From: Propionibacteriaceae bacterium
Lineage (GTDB): Bacteria; Actinomycetota; Actinomycetes; Propionibacteriales; Propionibacteriaceae
Reading direction: 5' to 3'
DNA length: 12,583 bases
Assembly: GCA_031268065.1 (NCBI GenBank)
Contig: JAIRXX010000198.1
Location: forward strand, 1 to 12,583
Shown here: positions 6,617-12,583 of the stretch, piece by piece
How the letters are laid out: each line of letters starts with the position of its first letter
Numbering within the stretch: position 1 is the stretch's first letter
Position numbers and translations under genes: made by a program
The notes under the pieces: generated by a model
The model's input: only the letters and a program-made list of their open reading frames with translations
What the model was told of the DNA's origin: nothing
The model's database searches: none

Positions 6617-7630
6617 CTAGCCCGTTGCTTCCGCAATTCCACCCACCGGTGCGACCGCCAAGCCAGTCTTGGATGATTCCAGCGCGGCATCGGCCAACGC
6701 CAGCGCGGCCACCCCGTCGGCAAGGCTCGGGCTGAATTCCCCGTTGCCAGCGACGGCTTCGATGAATGCGTCCAATTCCAGCCGGTAGGCCTCGGCATAG
6801 CGCTGCAGGAAGAAATCCTGCACCCGGTTCGCGGCCTGGCTGAAAGTGGAGGTGGACAGCGCGACGCTGGTGGCGTGCTGATTGCGTCCCTCCAGCATCC
6901 CCAACGATCCGAACGCCTCCAAGCGCTGGTCGTAGCCATAGGCGCAACGGCGGCTGTTGATGATGGTACCCACCGCGCCCGACGCCGCTTTGAGCAGCAC
7001 CACGGCCGCATCGCTGTCACCAGCCTCGGCTATCTGGGGATCGACCACATTCTGGCCCAGGGCCAAGACGGTCTCAATCGGGCCGAGGAAGAAGTTCGCC
7101 ATGTCGAAATCATGGATGGTCATATCCCGGAAAATGCCACCTGACTGGGCAATATAGCTGACCGGCGGGGCAGAGGGATCACGGGAAACGATGGTTAGCT
7201 GCTCAATCTTCCCGATCTCGCCGTCGCGCAACCGAGCATGCACCTGGGCGAACGTCGGATCGAAACGGCGGTTGAAGCCGATCATGACCTTCCCGGCTGC
7301 GGCCTCAACTGCCTGCTGGCATTCCCGTGCCCTGTCGCTGTCCAGATCGACGGGTTTCTCACAGAGCACAGCTTTGCCGATTTCGACCCCGGCCAAGATC
7401 AGCCCGACATGGGTTGGCGTCGGGGAGCAGACCACGATGGCGTCCACGTCATCGGCGGCGATAACCTCAGCTGGGTCAAGACTCGCCCTGGCCCCAAACT
7501 CGGCAAGCCGGGCGGCGGCGCCGGGCACCGGATCGCACACCCAGGTGAGCCGGGCTTTCGGGCTGGCGGCGACGTTGGCGGCATGGATAGCCCCGATGCG
7601 GCCGGCGCCGATGACTCCTATGTTGAGCAT
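6617..7630 (-). CDS. iolG: Inositol 2-dehydrogenase (Gfo/Idh/MocA family)
   Basis: This NAD-dependent dehydrogenase is expected to oxidise myo-inositol to 2-keto-myo-inositol, the first step of the pathway. The N-terminal Rossmann fold starts LNIGVIGAGRIG with GxGxxG at 8-13, and Asp33 ends the second strand (WVCDP), typical for NAD. CEKP at 90-93 holds the conserved Lys92. GGIFRDMTIHDFD at 164-176 supplies Asp169 and His173, matching the catalytic Asp/His of IolG. The length of 337 aa is normal. ATG 7630 opens directly on the Rossmann domain, 10 nt after the iolD stop, with an AGAGG close upstream. The open frame continues to 8014, but that extension is the mirror of iolD. It is coupled to iolD in the tal-iolD-iolG unit. 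A related dehydrogenase is encoded at 10732-11742, so one of the pair may act on another inositol isomer. Confidence 0.86.
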   Translation of the reverse strand: MLNIGVIGAGRIGAIHAANVAASPKARLTWVCDPVPGAAARLAEFGARASLDPAEVIAADDVDAIVVCSPTPTHVGLILAGVEIGKAVLCEKPVDLDSDRARECQQAVEAAAGKVMIGFNRRFDPTFAQVHARLRDGEIGKIEQLTIVSRDPSAPPVSYIAQSGGIFRDMTIHDFDMANFFLGPIETVLALGQNVVDPQIAEAGDSDAAVVLLKAASGAVGTIINSRRCAYGYDQRLEAFGSLGMLEGRNQHATSVALSTSTFSQAANRVQDFFLQRYAEAYRLELDAFIEAVAGNGEFSPSLADGVAALALADAALESSKTGLAVAPVGGIAEATG

Positions 7631-7640
7631 GTGCCTCTTT

Positions 7641-9527
7641 TCACAGATAGTGTCGTTGCTGTCGTTTGGCCACCGCGTACTCGCCATACGCGGCGCGGGT
7701 GGAATCCAATTCGGATACCTGGGCCACCGGCACATCCCACCAGGCCGTGCCGGGAGGGTTGGGGCCGAGCAGATCGGTCTCGATATAGAGCACGGTGGTG
7801 TACGGGCTGGCCACCGCCTTGGCGTAGTTCTCCCGGAATTCGGCGATGCCGTCGCAGCGCAGCACGTCCGCGCCCCAGCTCGCCGCGTTCGTCGCCAGAT
7901 CGAAGGGGACCGGCTCGCCGTCCAGCCGCCCGGAGGCGGTGCGCCGACGGTATTGGGTGCCGAAACGCTGGGAGCCGTGCGATTCCGACAGCGCCCCGAT
8001 GGAGGCAAAGCCATGATTCTGCAGCAGGACGAAAATCACCTTGATGCCCTCTTGGACGATGGTGGCCAATTCCATCGGGAGCATCTGGTAGGTGCCGTCG
8101 CCGACGATGGCCACCACTTCGCGGTCAGGGCCGACGGCCAGCTTCACCCCCATAGCGGCGGGAATCTCGTAGCCCATGCAGGAATAGGCATATTCAACGT
8201 GGTACTGCTCGGGGTTGCTGGCCCGCCACAGGCATTGCAGATCGCCCGGCATCGACCCGGCGGCGTTGATGATCACGTCTTGGTCGCGCATCAGCTCGTT
8301 GAGCGCGCCGAAGACCTCGGTCTGCGCCGGGAGCGGGCCATGCCCGAGGTGGTAGCACCGATCTACGACCTGCTGCCACTCGCTGGCCAAGCCGCTGGCA
8401 TGTGCCTGGTAGCCCGGATCGGTGCTCCAACCGCCTAGCGCGGCGCCGAGCGCGTCCAGCCCCGCGCGGGCGTCGGCCACCAGCATCGTCGCAGACTGCT
8501 TGGCGGCGTCGAAAGCATGTACGTTGAGGTTGACGAATTTCACTTCTGGATTGGCGAAAACGGTCTTGGACGCCGTGGTGAAGTCCGAATAGCGGGTGCC
8601 CACGCCGATGACCAGATCGGCCTCGGCGGCGAGGGCGTTGGCTGAGGCGGCCCCGGTAGAGCCGATGCCGCCGACAGCCTGTGGATGGTCGAAATTGATG
8701 GCACCCTTGCCCGCCTGGGTGTCGGCCACCGGGATTCCGGTCTGGGCGGCGAAATCGCGCAACGCCTGCGCGGCCTGCGAATAGACCACCCCGCCGCCAG
8801 CGACCAGCAACGGCTTCTGGGCGGCTTTTATCGCTTGTACGGCCCGCTCCAGCGCGGCCTGATCCGGGGCGGGACGCCCGACGTGCCAGACCCGCTTTGC
8901 GAAGAATTCTTCCGGCCAGTCGTAAGCCTCAGCTTGGACGTCCTGCGGCATGCAGACCACCACCGCGCCTGTCTCAGCCGGGTCGGTGAGGACGCGCATC
9001 GCGGCCAGCAGCGAGGGTATCAACTGCTCCGGGCGGTTGATCCGGTCCCAGAAACGGGAGACGGGTTTGAAAGCGTCGTTCACCGAAACGTCGAGGCTGC
9101 GCGGGTCTTCAAGCTGCTGCAACACCGGATCGGGGAAACGGGTGGAAAAGATGTCAGCTGGGAGCAACAACACCGGAAGCCGGTTGGCCGTGGCGGTGGC
9201 CGCCCCGGTGATCATATTCGTCGCACCGGGGCCGATTGAGGTCAACGTCGCAAAGGTGGACAGCCGGTTGCTCTGTTTGGCGTAGCCAGAGGCGATATGC
9301 ACCGCCCCTTGCTCGTTGCGCACCAGCACGTATGGCATCTGGGGTTCGTCAGCTCCCCCGAGTTCGGCTTGCAGCAGCGCCTGGCCGAGGCCGCAGACAT
9401 TTCCATGCCCGAAAATACCCAGGCAGCGCGGGATGAGCCGCTGCTCGACGCCATCGCGCTCAGAGTATTGGTTCGCCAAGAATCTGATCGTGGCCTGCGC
9501 CACACTCAGCCGGACGGTTTCAGCCAT
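7641..9527 (-). CDS. iolD: 3D-(3,5/4)-trihydroxycyclohexane-1,2-dione hydrolase
   Basis: This TPP-dependent enzyme opens the ring of trihydroxycyclohexane-1,2-dione to give 5-deoxyglucuronate. The three-domain layout of acetolactate-synthase-like proteins is visible. The N-terminal Pyr domain has IFGHGNVCGLGQAL near 38-51 and the catalytic glutamate Glu72 in VRNEQGAVHIA. The central domain has LLVAGGGVVYS and VIGVGTRYSDFTTAS. The C-terminal PP domain has the TPP/Mg motif GDGTYQMLPMELA from 476 with the paired Asn-His-Gly at 504-506. AAGSMPGDLQCLW and YHVEYAYSCMGYEIPAAMG are typical of IolD rather than of acetolactate synthase. Length is 628 aa, as in the family. ATG 9527 has TAAGGAG 6 nt upstream. 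It follows the transaldolase-like gene by 16 nt and precedes iolG by 10 nt, so it is in the same transcript. Confidence 0.95.
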   Translation of the reverse strand: MAETVRLSVAQATIRFLANQYSERDGVEQRLIPRCLGIFGHGNVCGLGQALLQAELGGADEPQMPYVLVRNEQGAVHIASGYAKQSNRLSTFATLTSIGPGATNMITGAATATANRLPVLLLPADIFSTRFPDPVLQQLEDPRSLDVSVNDAFKPVSRFWDRINRPEQLIPSLLAAMRVLTDPAETGAVVVCMPQDVQAEAYDWPEEFFAKRVWHVGRPAPDQAALERAVQAIKAAQKPLLVAGGGVVYSQAAQALRDFAAQTGIPVADTQAGKGAINFDHPQAVGGIGSTGAASANALAAEADLVIGVGTRYSDFTTASKTVFANPEVKFVNLNVHAFDAAKQSATMLVADARAGLDALGAALGGWSTDPGYQAHASGLASEWQQVVDRCYHLGHGPLPAQTEVFGALNELMRDQDVIINAAGSMPGDLQCLWRASNPEQYHVEYAYSCMGYEIPAAMGVKLAVGPDREVVAIVGDGTYQMLPMELATIVQEGIKVIFVLLQNHGFASIGALSESHGSQRFGTQYRRRTASGRLDGEPVPFDLATNAASWGADVLRCDGIAEFRENYAKAVASPYTTVLYIETDLLGPNPPGTAWWDVPVAQVSELDSTRAAYGEYAVAKRQQRHYL

Positions 9528-9533
9528 ACGGGA

Positions 9534-9540
9534 CTCCTTA
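9534..9540 (-). promoter_or_regulatory. Strong ribosome binding site of iolD
   Basis: TAAGGAG on the minus strand is placed 6 nt before ATG 9527, the best Shine-Dalgarno in the window. It confirms the iolD start in the 16-nt gap after the preceding gene. Confidence 0.8.
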
Positions 9541-9543
9541 GGG

Positions 9544-10617
9544 TCAGGGTGCTGGGATCAGCACATCGCGGACCAGCTGGTCGAGTTCCTCGTCTGCGCC
9601 CAAAAATTGCCGCAGCGTACGCCGGGTGGCGCCGAAGGCGTCGAATTCAGCCGGAGCCAACTTGTCAACATCGTATGCCCGGCGGAATTCCGGCATTTGC
9701 CCGTACAAGGTATCCAAGATCCTCGGCTCGACTGGGATGTCCATCCGGTCGAGGGGATCGATGCCCGAAGCTTGGAAGCGTTGCTGCCAGGCGAACGGCG
9801 GTGAGAGCACCAGATTCCCGCCGACGAATTCGGTCCACTGCAGCGCGTTGCGGTAGGCGGCGACCAGCAGCCGGGGACGCAAGCCGCGAGCCTGGAATTC
9901 CTGGTATGCCTTCTTCACCACGGCCACACCGGCCCATTCCAGATAGCCCGGGTCGAAGCAGCCACCCTGCTTGTTGTAAATGGCCTTCAGCCAATCGTCC
10001 AGCCGTCCAACCATGATGGTGACCACTGGACCCATCGTGGAGATGTCCAACCCTTCGGCCTCCCGCCGCCGCAGGCCGCGCTCAATCGCCTCAGCGGTGG
10101 CCACAGCCTGCGCAACGGTGAACGACACCGTCACATTGATGCTCACCCCGCGGTGGGTGGCGTCTTCTATCGCCTCCACGCCGACGCTGGTGGCCGGAAC
10201 TTTGACGATGATGTTCTTGGCCAACGAGCTGAAATACTCGGCTTGGTCGGCGAGCGCTTTGGCATCGCGGGCCAGCCTGGGATCGGTCTGCATCGACAGC
10301 CGCCCGTTATAGCCGTTGTGGCGCTCAAACGCCGGTTCCAACAACTTCGCCGCTTCCAGCGAGACCTCTTCAACGATCTTCCAGCCGATCTGCGATTCGG
10401 TGGCGGTCGGCATCGCCTTGCCCAGTTCGGCGATTCGCGCCGTCCAGCGGGGCAGATCGGCGCGGATGGCGGCCAGGGCGATGACCGGATTGCAGGTCGC
10501 ACCCACCGCGCCGAAGGAAATCGACTGCTCCAACTCGGTGAGAGTGGCCGAATCGTTCCACAGCGCGGTCGGGCCGCGCCCAGTCATTTTGGCCAGGGGT
10601 GACAGTGTGTCAGTCAT
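9544..10617 (-). CDS. Transaldolase-family protein in the iol operon
   Basis: This is a TIM-barrel Schiff-base enzyme of the transaldolase family (357 aa), probably cytoplasmic. Seen motifs are ATCNPVIA near 40-47, GRLSMQTDPRLARD at 105-118, NIIVKVPAT with the Schiff-base Lys139, NVTVSF with Asn161 and Thr163, VGRLDDW with Arg205, and AYRN with Arg256. The Lys139-to-Asn161 spacing equals that of E. coli TalB (132-154). Key positions differ from TalB: Glu96 is Gln110, Phe178 is Met202, Ser176 is Thr200 and Ser226 is Ala254. A Gln at the Glu96 site is what fructose-6-phosphate aldolase uses, so aldolase rather than transfer activity is possible. It is first in the tal-iolD-iolG unit, with AGAGGA 5 nt before ATG 10617. 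A role in splitting a late inositol intermediate is only inference; an ordinary pentose-phosphate transaldolase is less likely here. Confidence 0.82.
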   Translation of the reverse strand: MTDTLSPLAKMTGRGPTALWNDSATLTELEQSISFGAVGATCNPVIALAAIRADLPRWTARIAELGKAMPTATESQIGWKIVEEVSLEAAKLLEPAFERHNGYNGRLSMQTDPRLARDAKALADQAEYFSSLAKNIIVKVPATSVGVEAIEDATHRGVSINVTVSFTVAQAVATAEAIERGLRRREAEGLDISTMGPVVTIMVGRLDDWLKAIYNKQGGCFDPGYLEWAGVAVVKKAYQEFQARGLRPRLLVAAYRNALQWTEFVGGNLVLSPPFAWQQRFQASGIDPLDRMDIPVEPRILDTLYGQMPEFRRAYDVDKLAPAEFDAFGATRRTLRQFLGADEELDQLVRDVLIPAP

Positions 10618-10664
10618 GTGAGTCCTCTTCCCTGAGGCAACTAGTGCCGCGTTTGCTCAAGTCC

Positions 10665-10693
10665 ATTCAACTCTTGCAAAGAGCATCAGTCAA
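10665..10693 (-). promoter_or_regulatory. Promoter of the tal-iolD-iolG unit with operator in its spacer
   Basis: On the minus strand TTGACT (10693-10688) and TTGAAT (10670-10665) are separated by exactly 17 nt, close to a housekeeping -35/-10 pair, about 48 nt before the start codon. The spacer contains a 13-nt palindrome, CTCTT-GCA-AAGAG on the plus strand (10671-10683). A protein bound there would block RNA polymerase, so an inositol-responsive repressor is likely. The surrounding 114 bases are clearly more AT-rich than the genes. Confidence 0.55.
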
Positions 10694-10707
10694 CCTAATG
10701 TCTTAAC

Positions 10708-10722
10708 ATTCTTGCAAATATT
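10708..10722. promoter_or_regulatory. Second operator-like site upstream of the iol promoter
   Basis: TCTTGCAAA at 10710-10718 repeats the nine bases at 10672-10680 in the promoter spacer, 38 bp away. It is embedded in the near-palindrome ATTCTTGCAAATATT, centred on TTGCAA. It sits just upstream of the -35 box and may be an auxiliary site for the same regulator. Confidence 0.4.
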
Positions 10723-10731
10723 TCAAAAGTG

Positions 10732-11742
10732 CTACTGGGAGCGAATTTCGTCCACCAGCACCGGGCGGTGTTCGGCGCGGGAGACGCCAAGCGCCTCGCA
10801 CACGTAGAGCGCCTCTAGCGCGTCGTCCACGAGTGCGGGAGAGGTGGTTTCCCCCGCCGCCACTTGGACGAAGGCGGCCAGCTCGGCCGTGTAGGCGGCA
10901 TGGAAGCGCGGATAGAACCCAGGGTGCGGCTCGCCATCGGGGAAAACCATGCCTGGCTCGGCGGAGATGAGCGCGGTATGCGAGTCTAGGCCGACCGCCC
11001 GCGAGCCTGCGGTGCCGGCGATCTCCATCCGGACGTCATATCCCGCCCCGTTGTAGCGGGACAGTTGCAGGGTGGCCAAAGTGCCGTCGTCCAATTTGAG
11101 CAGCGCGGCAGCCTCGTCCACATCGCCGGACTCAGCGAAGAACCCCGCCCCGCGATTGGCCCCGTAAGTGAAAACCTCAACGACTTCGTGCCCGCTGACC
11201 CAGCGCAGCGCGTCCACGTCGTGGATGCCGCAATCCTTGAAAATTCCCCCCGAATTGGGCACGAAATCGGGGCTTGGCGGCTGTGGGTCACAGGTCAGCA
11301 TGTGCGCCCGGCGCAATTCGCCCAATTCCCCGGCTCGCAACGCAGCGCGGGCAGCCATGTACCCGGCGTCGAAGCGGCGTTGGAAGCCTATTTGCACCTG
11401 CGCTCCGCCAGCTTTGACGGCGGCGATGACCGAACGGGTCGTCGGCACGTCGAGGGCTATCGGCTTCTCACAGAAGGTGGGTACCCCGGCCTGGGCCGCT
11501 TTGACCAGCAATTCAGCGTGGGTGGATGTCGGTGTGGCTATGACGACGCCGTCCACAGCGCCGAAAACCTCGTCCACCGCGCAGGACTGGGCGCCTAACT
11601 CGGCGGCGGCCTGATCGGCGCGGGCGGCGTCGTTGTCAGCCAAGACCAATTCGGCGACCTCGGGCTGGTCCTTCACCACCTGCGCGTGCTGCAGGCCAAT
11701 CCGGCCCACTCCGATCACTGCGATACGCAAAGCCTGAGCCAT
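10732..11742 (-). CDS. IolG-like Gfo/Idh/MocA dehydrogenase (second copy)
   Basis: This NAD(P)-dependent oxidoreductase is probably an inositol 2-dehydrogenase or a dehydrogenase for scyllo-, chiro- or another inositol isomer. Rossmann motif GVGRIG is at 11-16, Asp36 ends the second strand (LADND), and CEKP is at 91-94 with Lys93. GGIFKDCGIHDVDALRW at 165-181 gives Asp170 and His174, the same catalytic set as the iolG at 6617-7630. Length is 336 aa. The frame extends upstream to 11796, but ATG 11742 has AAGGA 6 nt upstream and begins at the domain, so it was chosen. It lies between the sugar-binding protein gene, from which a strong stem-loop separates it, and the promoter of the tal-iolD-iolG unit. 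It may therefore belong to the transporter transcript. The substrate is not decided by sequence. Confidence 0.82.
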   Translation of the reverse strand: MAQALRIAVIGVGRIGLQHAQVVKDQPEVAELVLADNDAARADQAAAELGAQSCAVDEVFGAVDGVVIATPTSTHAELLVKAAQAGVPTFCEKPIALDVPTTRSVIAAVKAGGAQVQIGFQRRFDAGYMAARAALRAGELGELRRAHMLTCDPQPPSPDFVPNSGGIFKDCGIHDVDALRWVSGHEVVEVFTYGANRGAGFFAESGDVDEAAALLKLDDGTLATLQLSRYNGAGYDVRMEIAGTAGSRAVGLDSHTALISAEPGMVFPDGEPHPGFYPRFHAAYTAELAAFVQVAAGETTSPALVDDALEALYVCEALGVSRAEHRPVLVDEIRSQ

Positions 11743-11762
11743 GCTGCTTCCTTTCTTATCCA

Positions 11763-11805
11763 ATCCCGGCGATGGCTCCACCTGGTGTGGTGCCATCGCC
11801 GGGAT
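11763..11805 (-). terminator. Strong intergenic stem-loop after the binding-protein gene
   Basis: A perfect 14-bp inverted repeat, ATCCCGGCGATGGC (11763-11776) with GCCATCGCCGGGAT (11792-11805), encloses a further CCAC/GTGG pairing and a 5-nt loop. No U-run follows on the minus strand (ATTGGATAAG), and the next gene begins only about 20 nt later. It is therefore better read as an mRNA-stabilising or attenuating hairpin than as a full intrinsic terminator. It would keep the binding protein highly expressed relative to the downstream dehydrogenase. Confidence 0.65.
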
Positions 11806-11815
11806 GGACTCTATT

Positions 11816-11834
11816 GGGCTACTTGGAATAGCCC
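11816..11834 (-). other. Second hairpin after the binding-protein gene
   Basis: GGGCTA (11816-11821) and TAGCCC (11829-11834) form a 6-bp stem with a 7-nt loop, starting 13 nt past the stop of the binding-protein gene and ahead of the larger stem-loop. No U-run follows. The tandem pair suggests a deliberate 3'-end structure. Confidence 0.4.
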
Positions 11835-11847
11835 GTTAATGTGCTGA

Positions 11848-12583
11848 CTACTGCTGTCCGAGGACGGCGACCACCTCAGCAGAGCTTAGGTTGTCGGCGG
11901 TGTACCAAACGGACTCGGAGATGATCTCCTTTTGGGCGGGCATGGTGCCCTTGGCGGCGTCCACCAAGACCTGAACGGTCTTGTAGCCAATGCCGCCGGG
12001 GTTCTGCGTCACCGCGCCGGTGATCTTGCCTTCTTTGACCAGCTTGATCTCATCCGGCGAGGCGTCCACGCCGATCACCTTGATCTGGGCGGACAGATTG
12101 CGGCTGGCAACCTCCTCAGCGATGGCGATCACCGAGTCGTCGTCAGTGCCGAAGAAGCCGACCAGATCGGGATTCGCGGTCAGGATGCCATTGGCCTTGT
12201 CGCGGGACTTGGCCTGGTCGGACTCGCCGTTCTGGGTGTCGACGATCTTCATGTCGGGAGCGTTCTGCGTGATGTACTCGGTGAAACCGTCACGGCGGTC
12301 GGCGGCAGTCCCCACCTCGCCGTGGGCGATGATGGCGATATTGCCCTTTCCACCGGTTAGCTGCACCAGATTCTCCGCTGCCATAGCGCCGATGGCCTTG
12401 TTGTTGGAGGCAACGGTGGCAATCGGGATGTCAGAGGTCTTCACCGGTGTGTCGAAGGCCACCACCGGGATGCCCGCAGCCTGGGCGGCTTCGAGAATCG
12501 GCGGGGCGCCGTCCTGGGCGCCGTCCTGCGGGGCGAAGCCGATGCCAGCTGGCTTCTCATTGACGGCGGTCTGCAATTGGTTG
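11848..12583 (-). CDS. Sugar ABC transporter substrate-binding protein, RbsB-like (5' end outside window)
   Basis: This is the C-terminal part, about 244 residues, of a periplasmic-binding-protein type 1 fold (ribose-binding RbsB group), secreted or lipid-anchored. The start and signal peptide lie beyond the right edge; the frame is open to base 12583. Positions matching sugar contacts of RbsB are IPVVAFDTP, AADRRDGF (Arg), GTDDDSVIAI with Asp where RbsB has Asn, IGVDASPDEI (Asp) and AVTQNP (Gln). The linked iol genes suggest myo-inositol or an isomer as ligand. Near the window edge QDGA is duplicated in tandem by a perfect 12-bp repeat, in the loop before the EAAQAAGIPVV helix and strand. 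Its transport partners (ATPase and permease) are presumably upstream, outside the window. Confidence 0.85.
   Translation of the reverse strand, partial: NQLQTAVNEKPAGIGFAPQDGAQDGAPPILEAAQAAGIPVVAFDTPVKTSDIPIATVASNNKAIGAMAAENLVQLTGGKGNIAIIAHGEVGTAADRRDGFTEYITQNAPDMKIVDTQNGESDQAKSRDKANGILTANPDLVGFFGTDDDSVIAIAEEVASRNLSAQIKVIGVDASPDEIKLVKEGKITGAVTQNPGGIGYKTVQVLVDAAKGTMPAQKEIISESVWYTADNLSSAEVVAVLGQQ
12505..12528. repeat. Perfect 12-bp tandem duplication inside the binding-protein gene
   Basis: GGCGCCGTCCTG occurs twice with no gap (12505-12516 and 12517-12528). On the coding strand it adds QDGA a second time without changing the frame. It looks like a recent slippage event. Confidence 0.8.

Noticed and set aside
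7631..8014. N-terminal extension of the iolG frame
   Set aside because: It overlaps iolD in another frame and has low-complexity Arg/Pro composition. The Rossmann motif starts at ATG 7630.
7191..8438. 415-codon open frame on the plus strand
   Set aside because: It is antisense to iolG and iolD, both with full family motifs. Its protein shows no family resemblance, and long mirror frames are expected in GC-rich coding DNA.

Overview
The window looks like high-GC actinobacterial chromosome, plausibly from a Propionibacteriaceae-like relative. The case for this is strong G/C third positions, GTG starts, AAGGAG-type ribosome binding sites and an actinobacterial style of inositol cluster. The taxon is an inference; there is no rRNA or other marker. 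Every gene I can support lies on the minus strand, so the window reads from right to left. Many long plus-strand frames are only mirrors of these genes.

Right part (12583 to about 5520), the middle of an inositol / related polyol catabolism locus. In order of transcription it holds: the 3' two-thirds of an RbsB-like sugar ABC substrate-binding lipoprotein or periplasmic protein; a strong intergenic stem-loop; an IolG-like Gfo/Idh/MocA dehydrogenase; an AT-rich promoter region with a probable operator in the -35/-10 spacer; a transaldolase-family protein with aldolase-like active-site substitutions; iolD (THcHDO hydrolase, TPP enzyme); a second IolG-type dehydrogenase; a hairpin-rich spacer; and an IolE-like TIM-barrel dehydratase followed by a probable terminator. 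Together these take up an inositol, oxidise it to an inosose, dehydrate it and open the ring. IolA, IolB, IolC and IolJ are not in the window.

Middle (5190-5574), a non-coding stretch of 385 bases. It carries the iol-side terminator, a 12-bp palindrome, three tandem 23-bp repeats with the core ACCGATCCCCAC, and the leader of the next operon. The repeats look like either an orphan IS21-type transposon end or an operator array.

Left part (5189 to 1), a tightly packed phosphonate-use operon: phnW (2-aminoethylphosphonate:pyruvate aminotransferase), a phosphonatase-like HAD hydrolase, phnD (binding lipoprotein), phnC (ATPase) and phnE (permease). The phnE gene is a fusion of two permease domains and runs off the left edge. 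All four junctions overlap (GTGA, TGATG, 13 nt, ATGA), so the five genes are probably translationally coupled. The expected chemistry is import of aminoethylphosphonate, transamination to phosphonoacetaldehyde, then C-P cleavage to acetaldehyde and phosphate.

The most interesting points are the 23-bp repeat array, the transaldolase homologue whose key acid/base Glu is a Gln as in fructose-6-phosphate aldolase, the operator-in-promoter arrangement, and the PhnX-like hydrolase that keeps both the phosphonatase DxAGT signature and a candidate Schiff-base lysine in a shorter protein.
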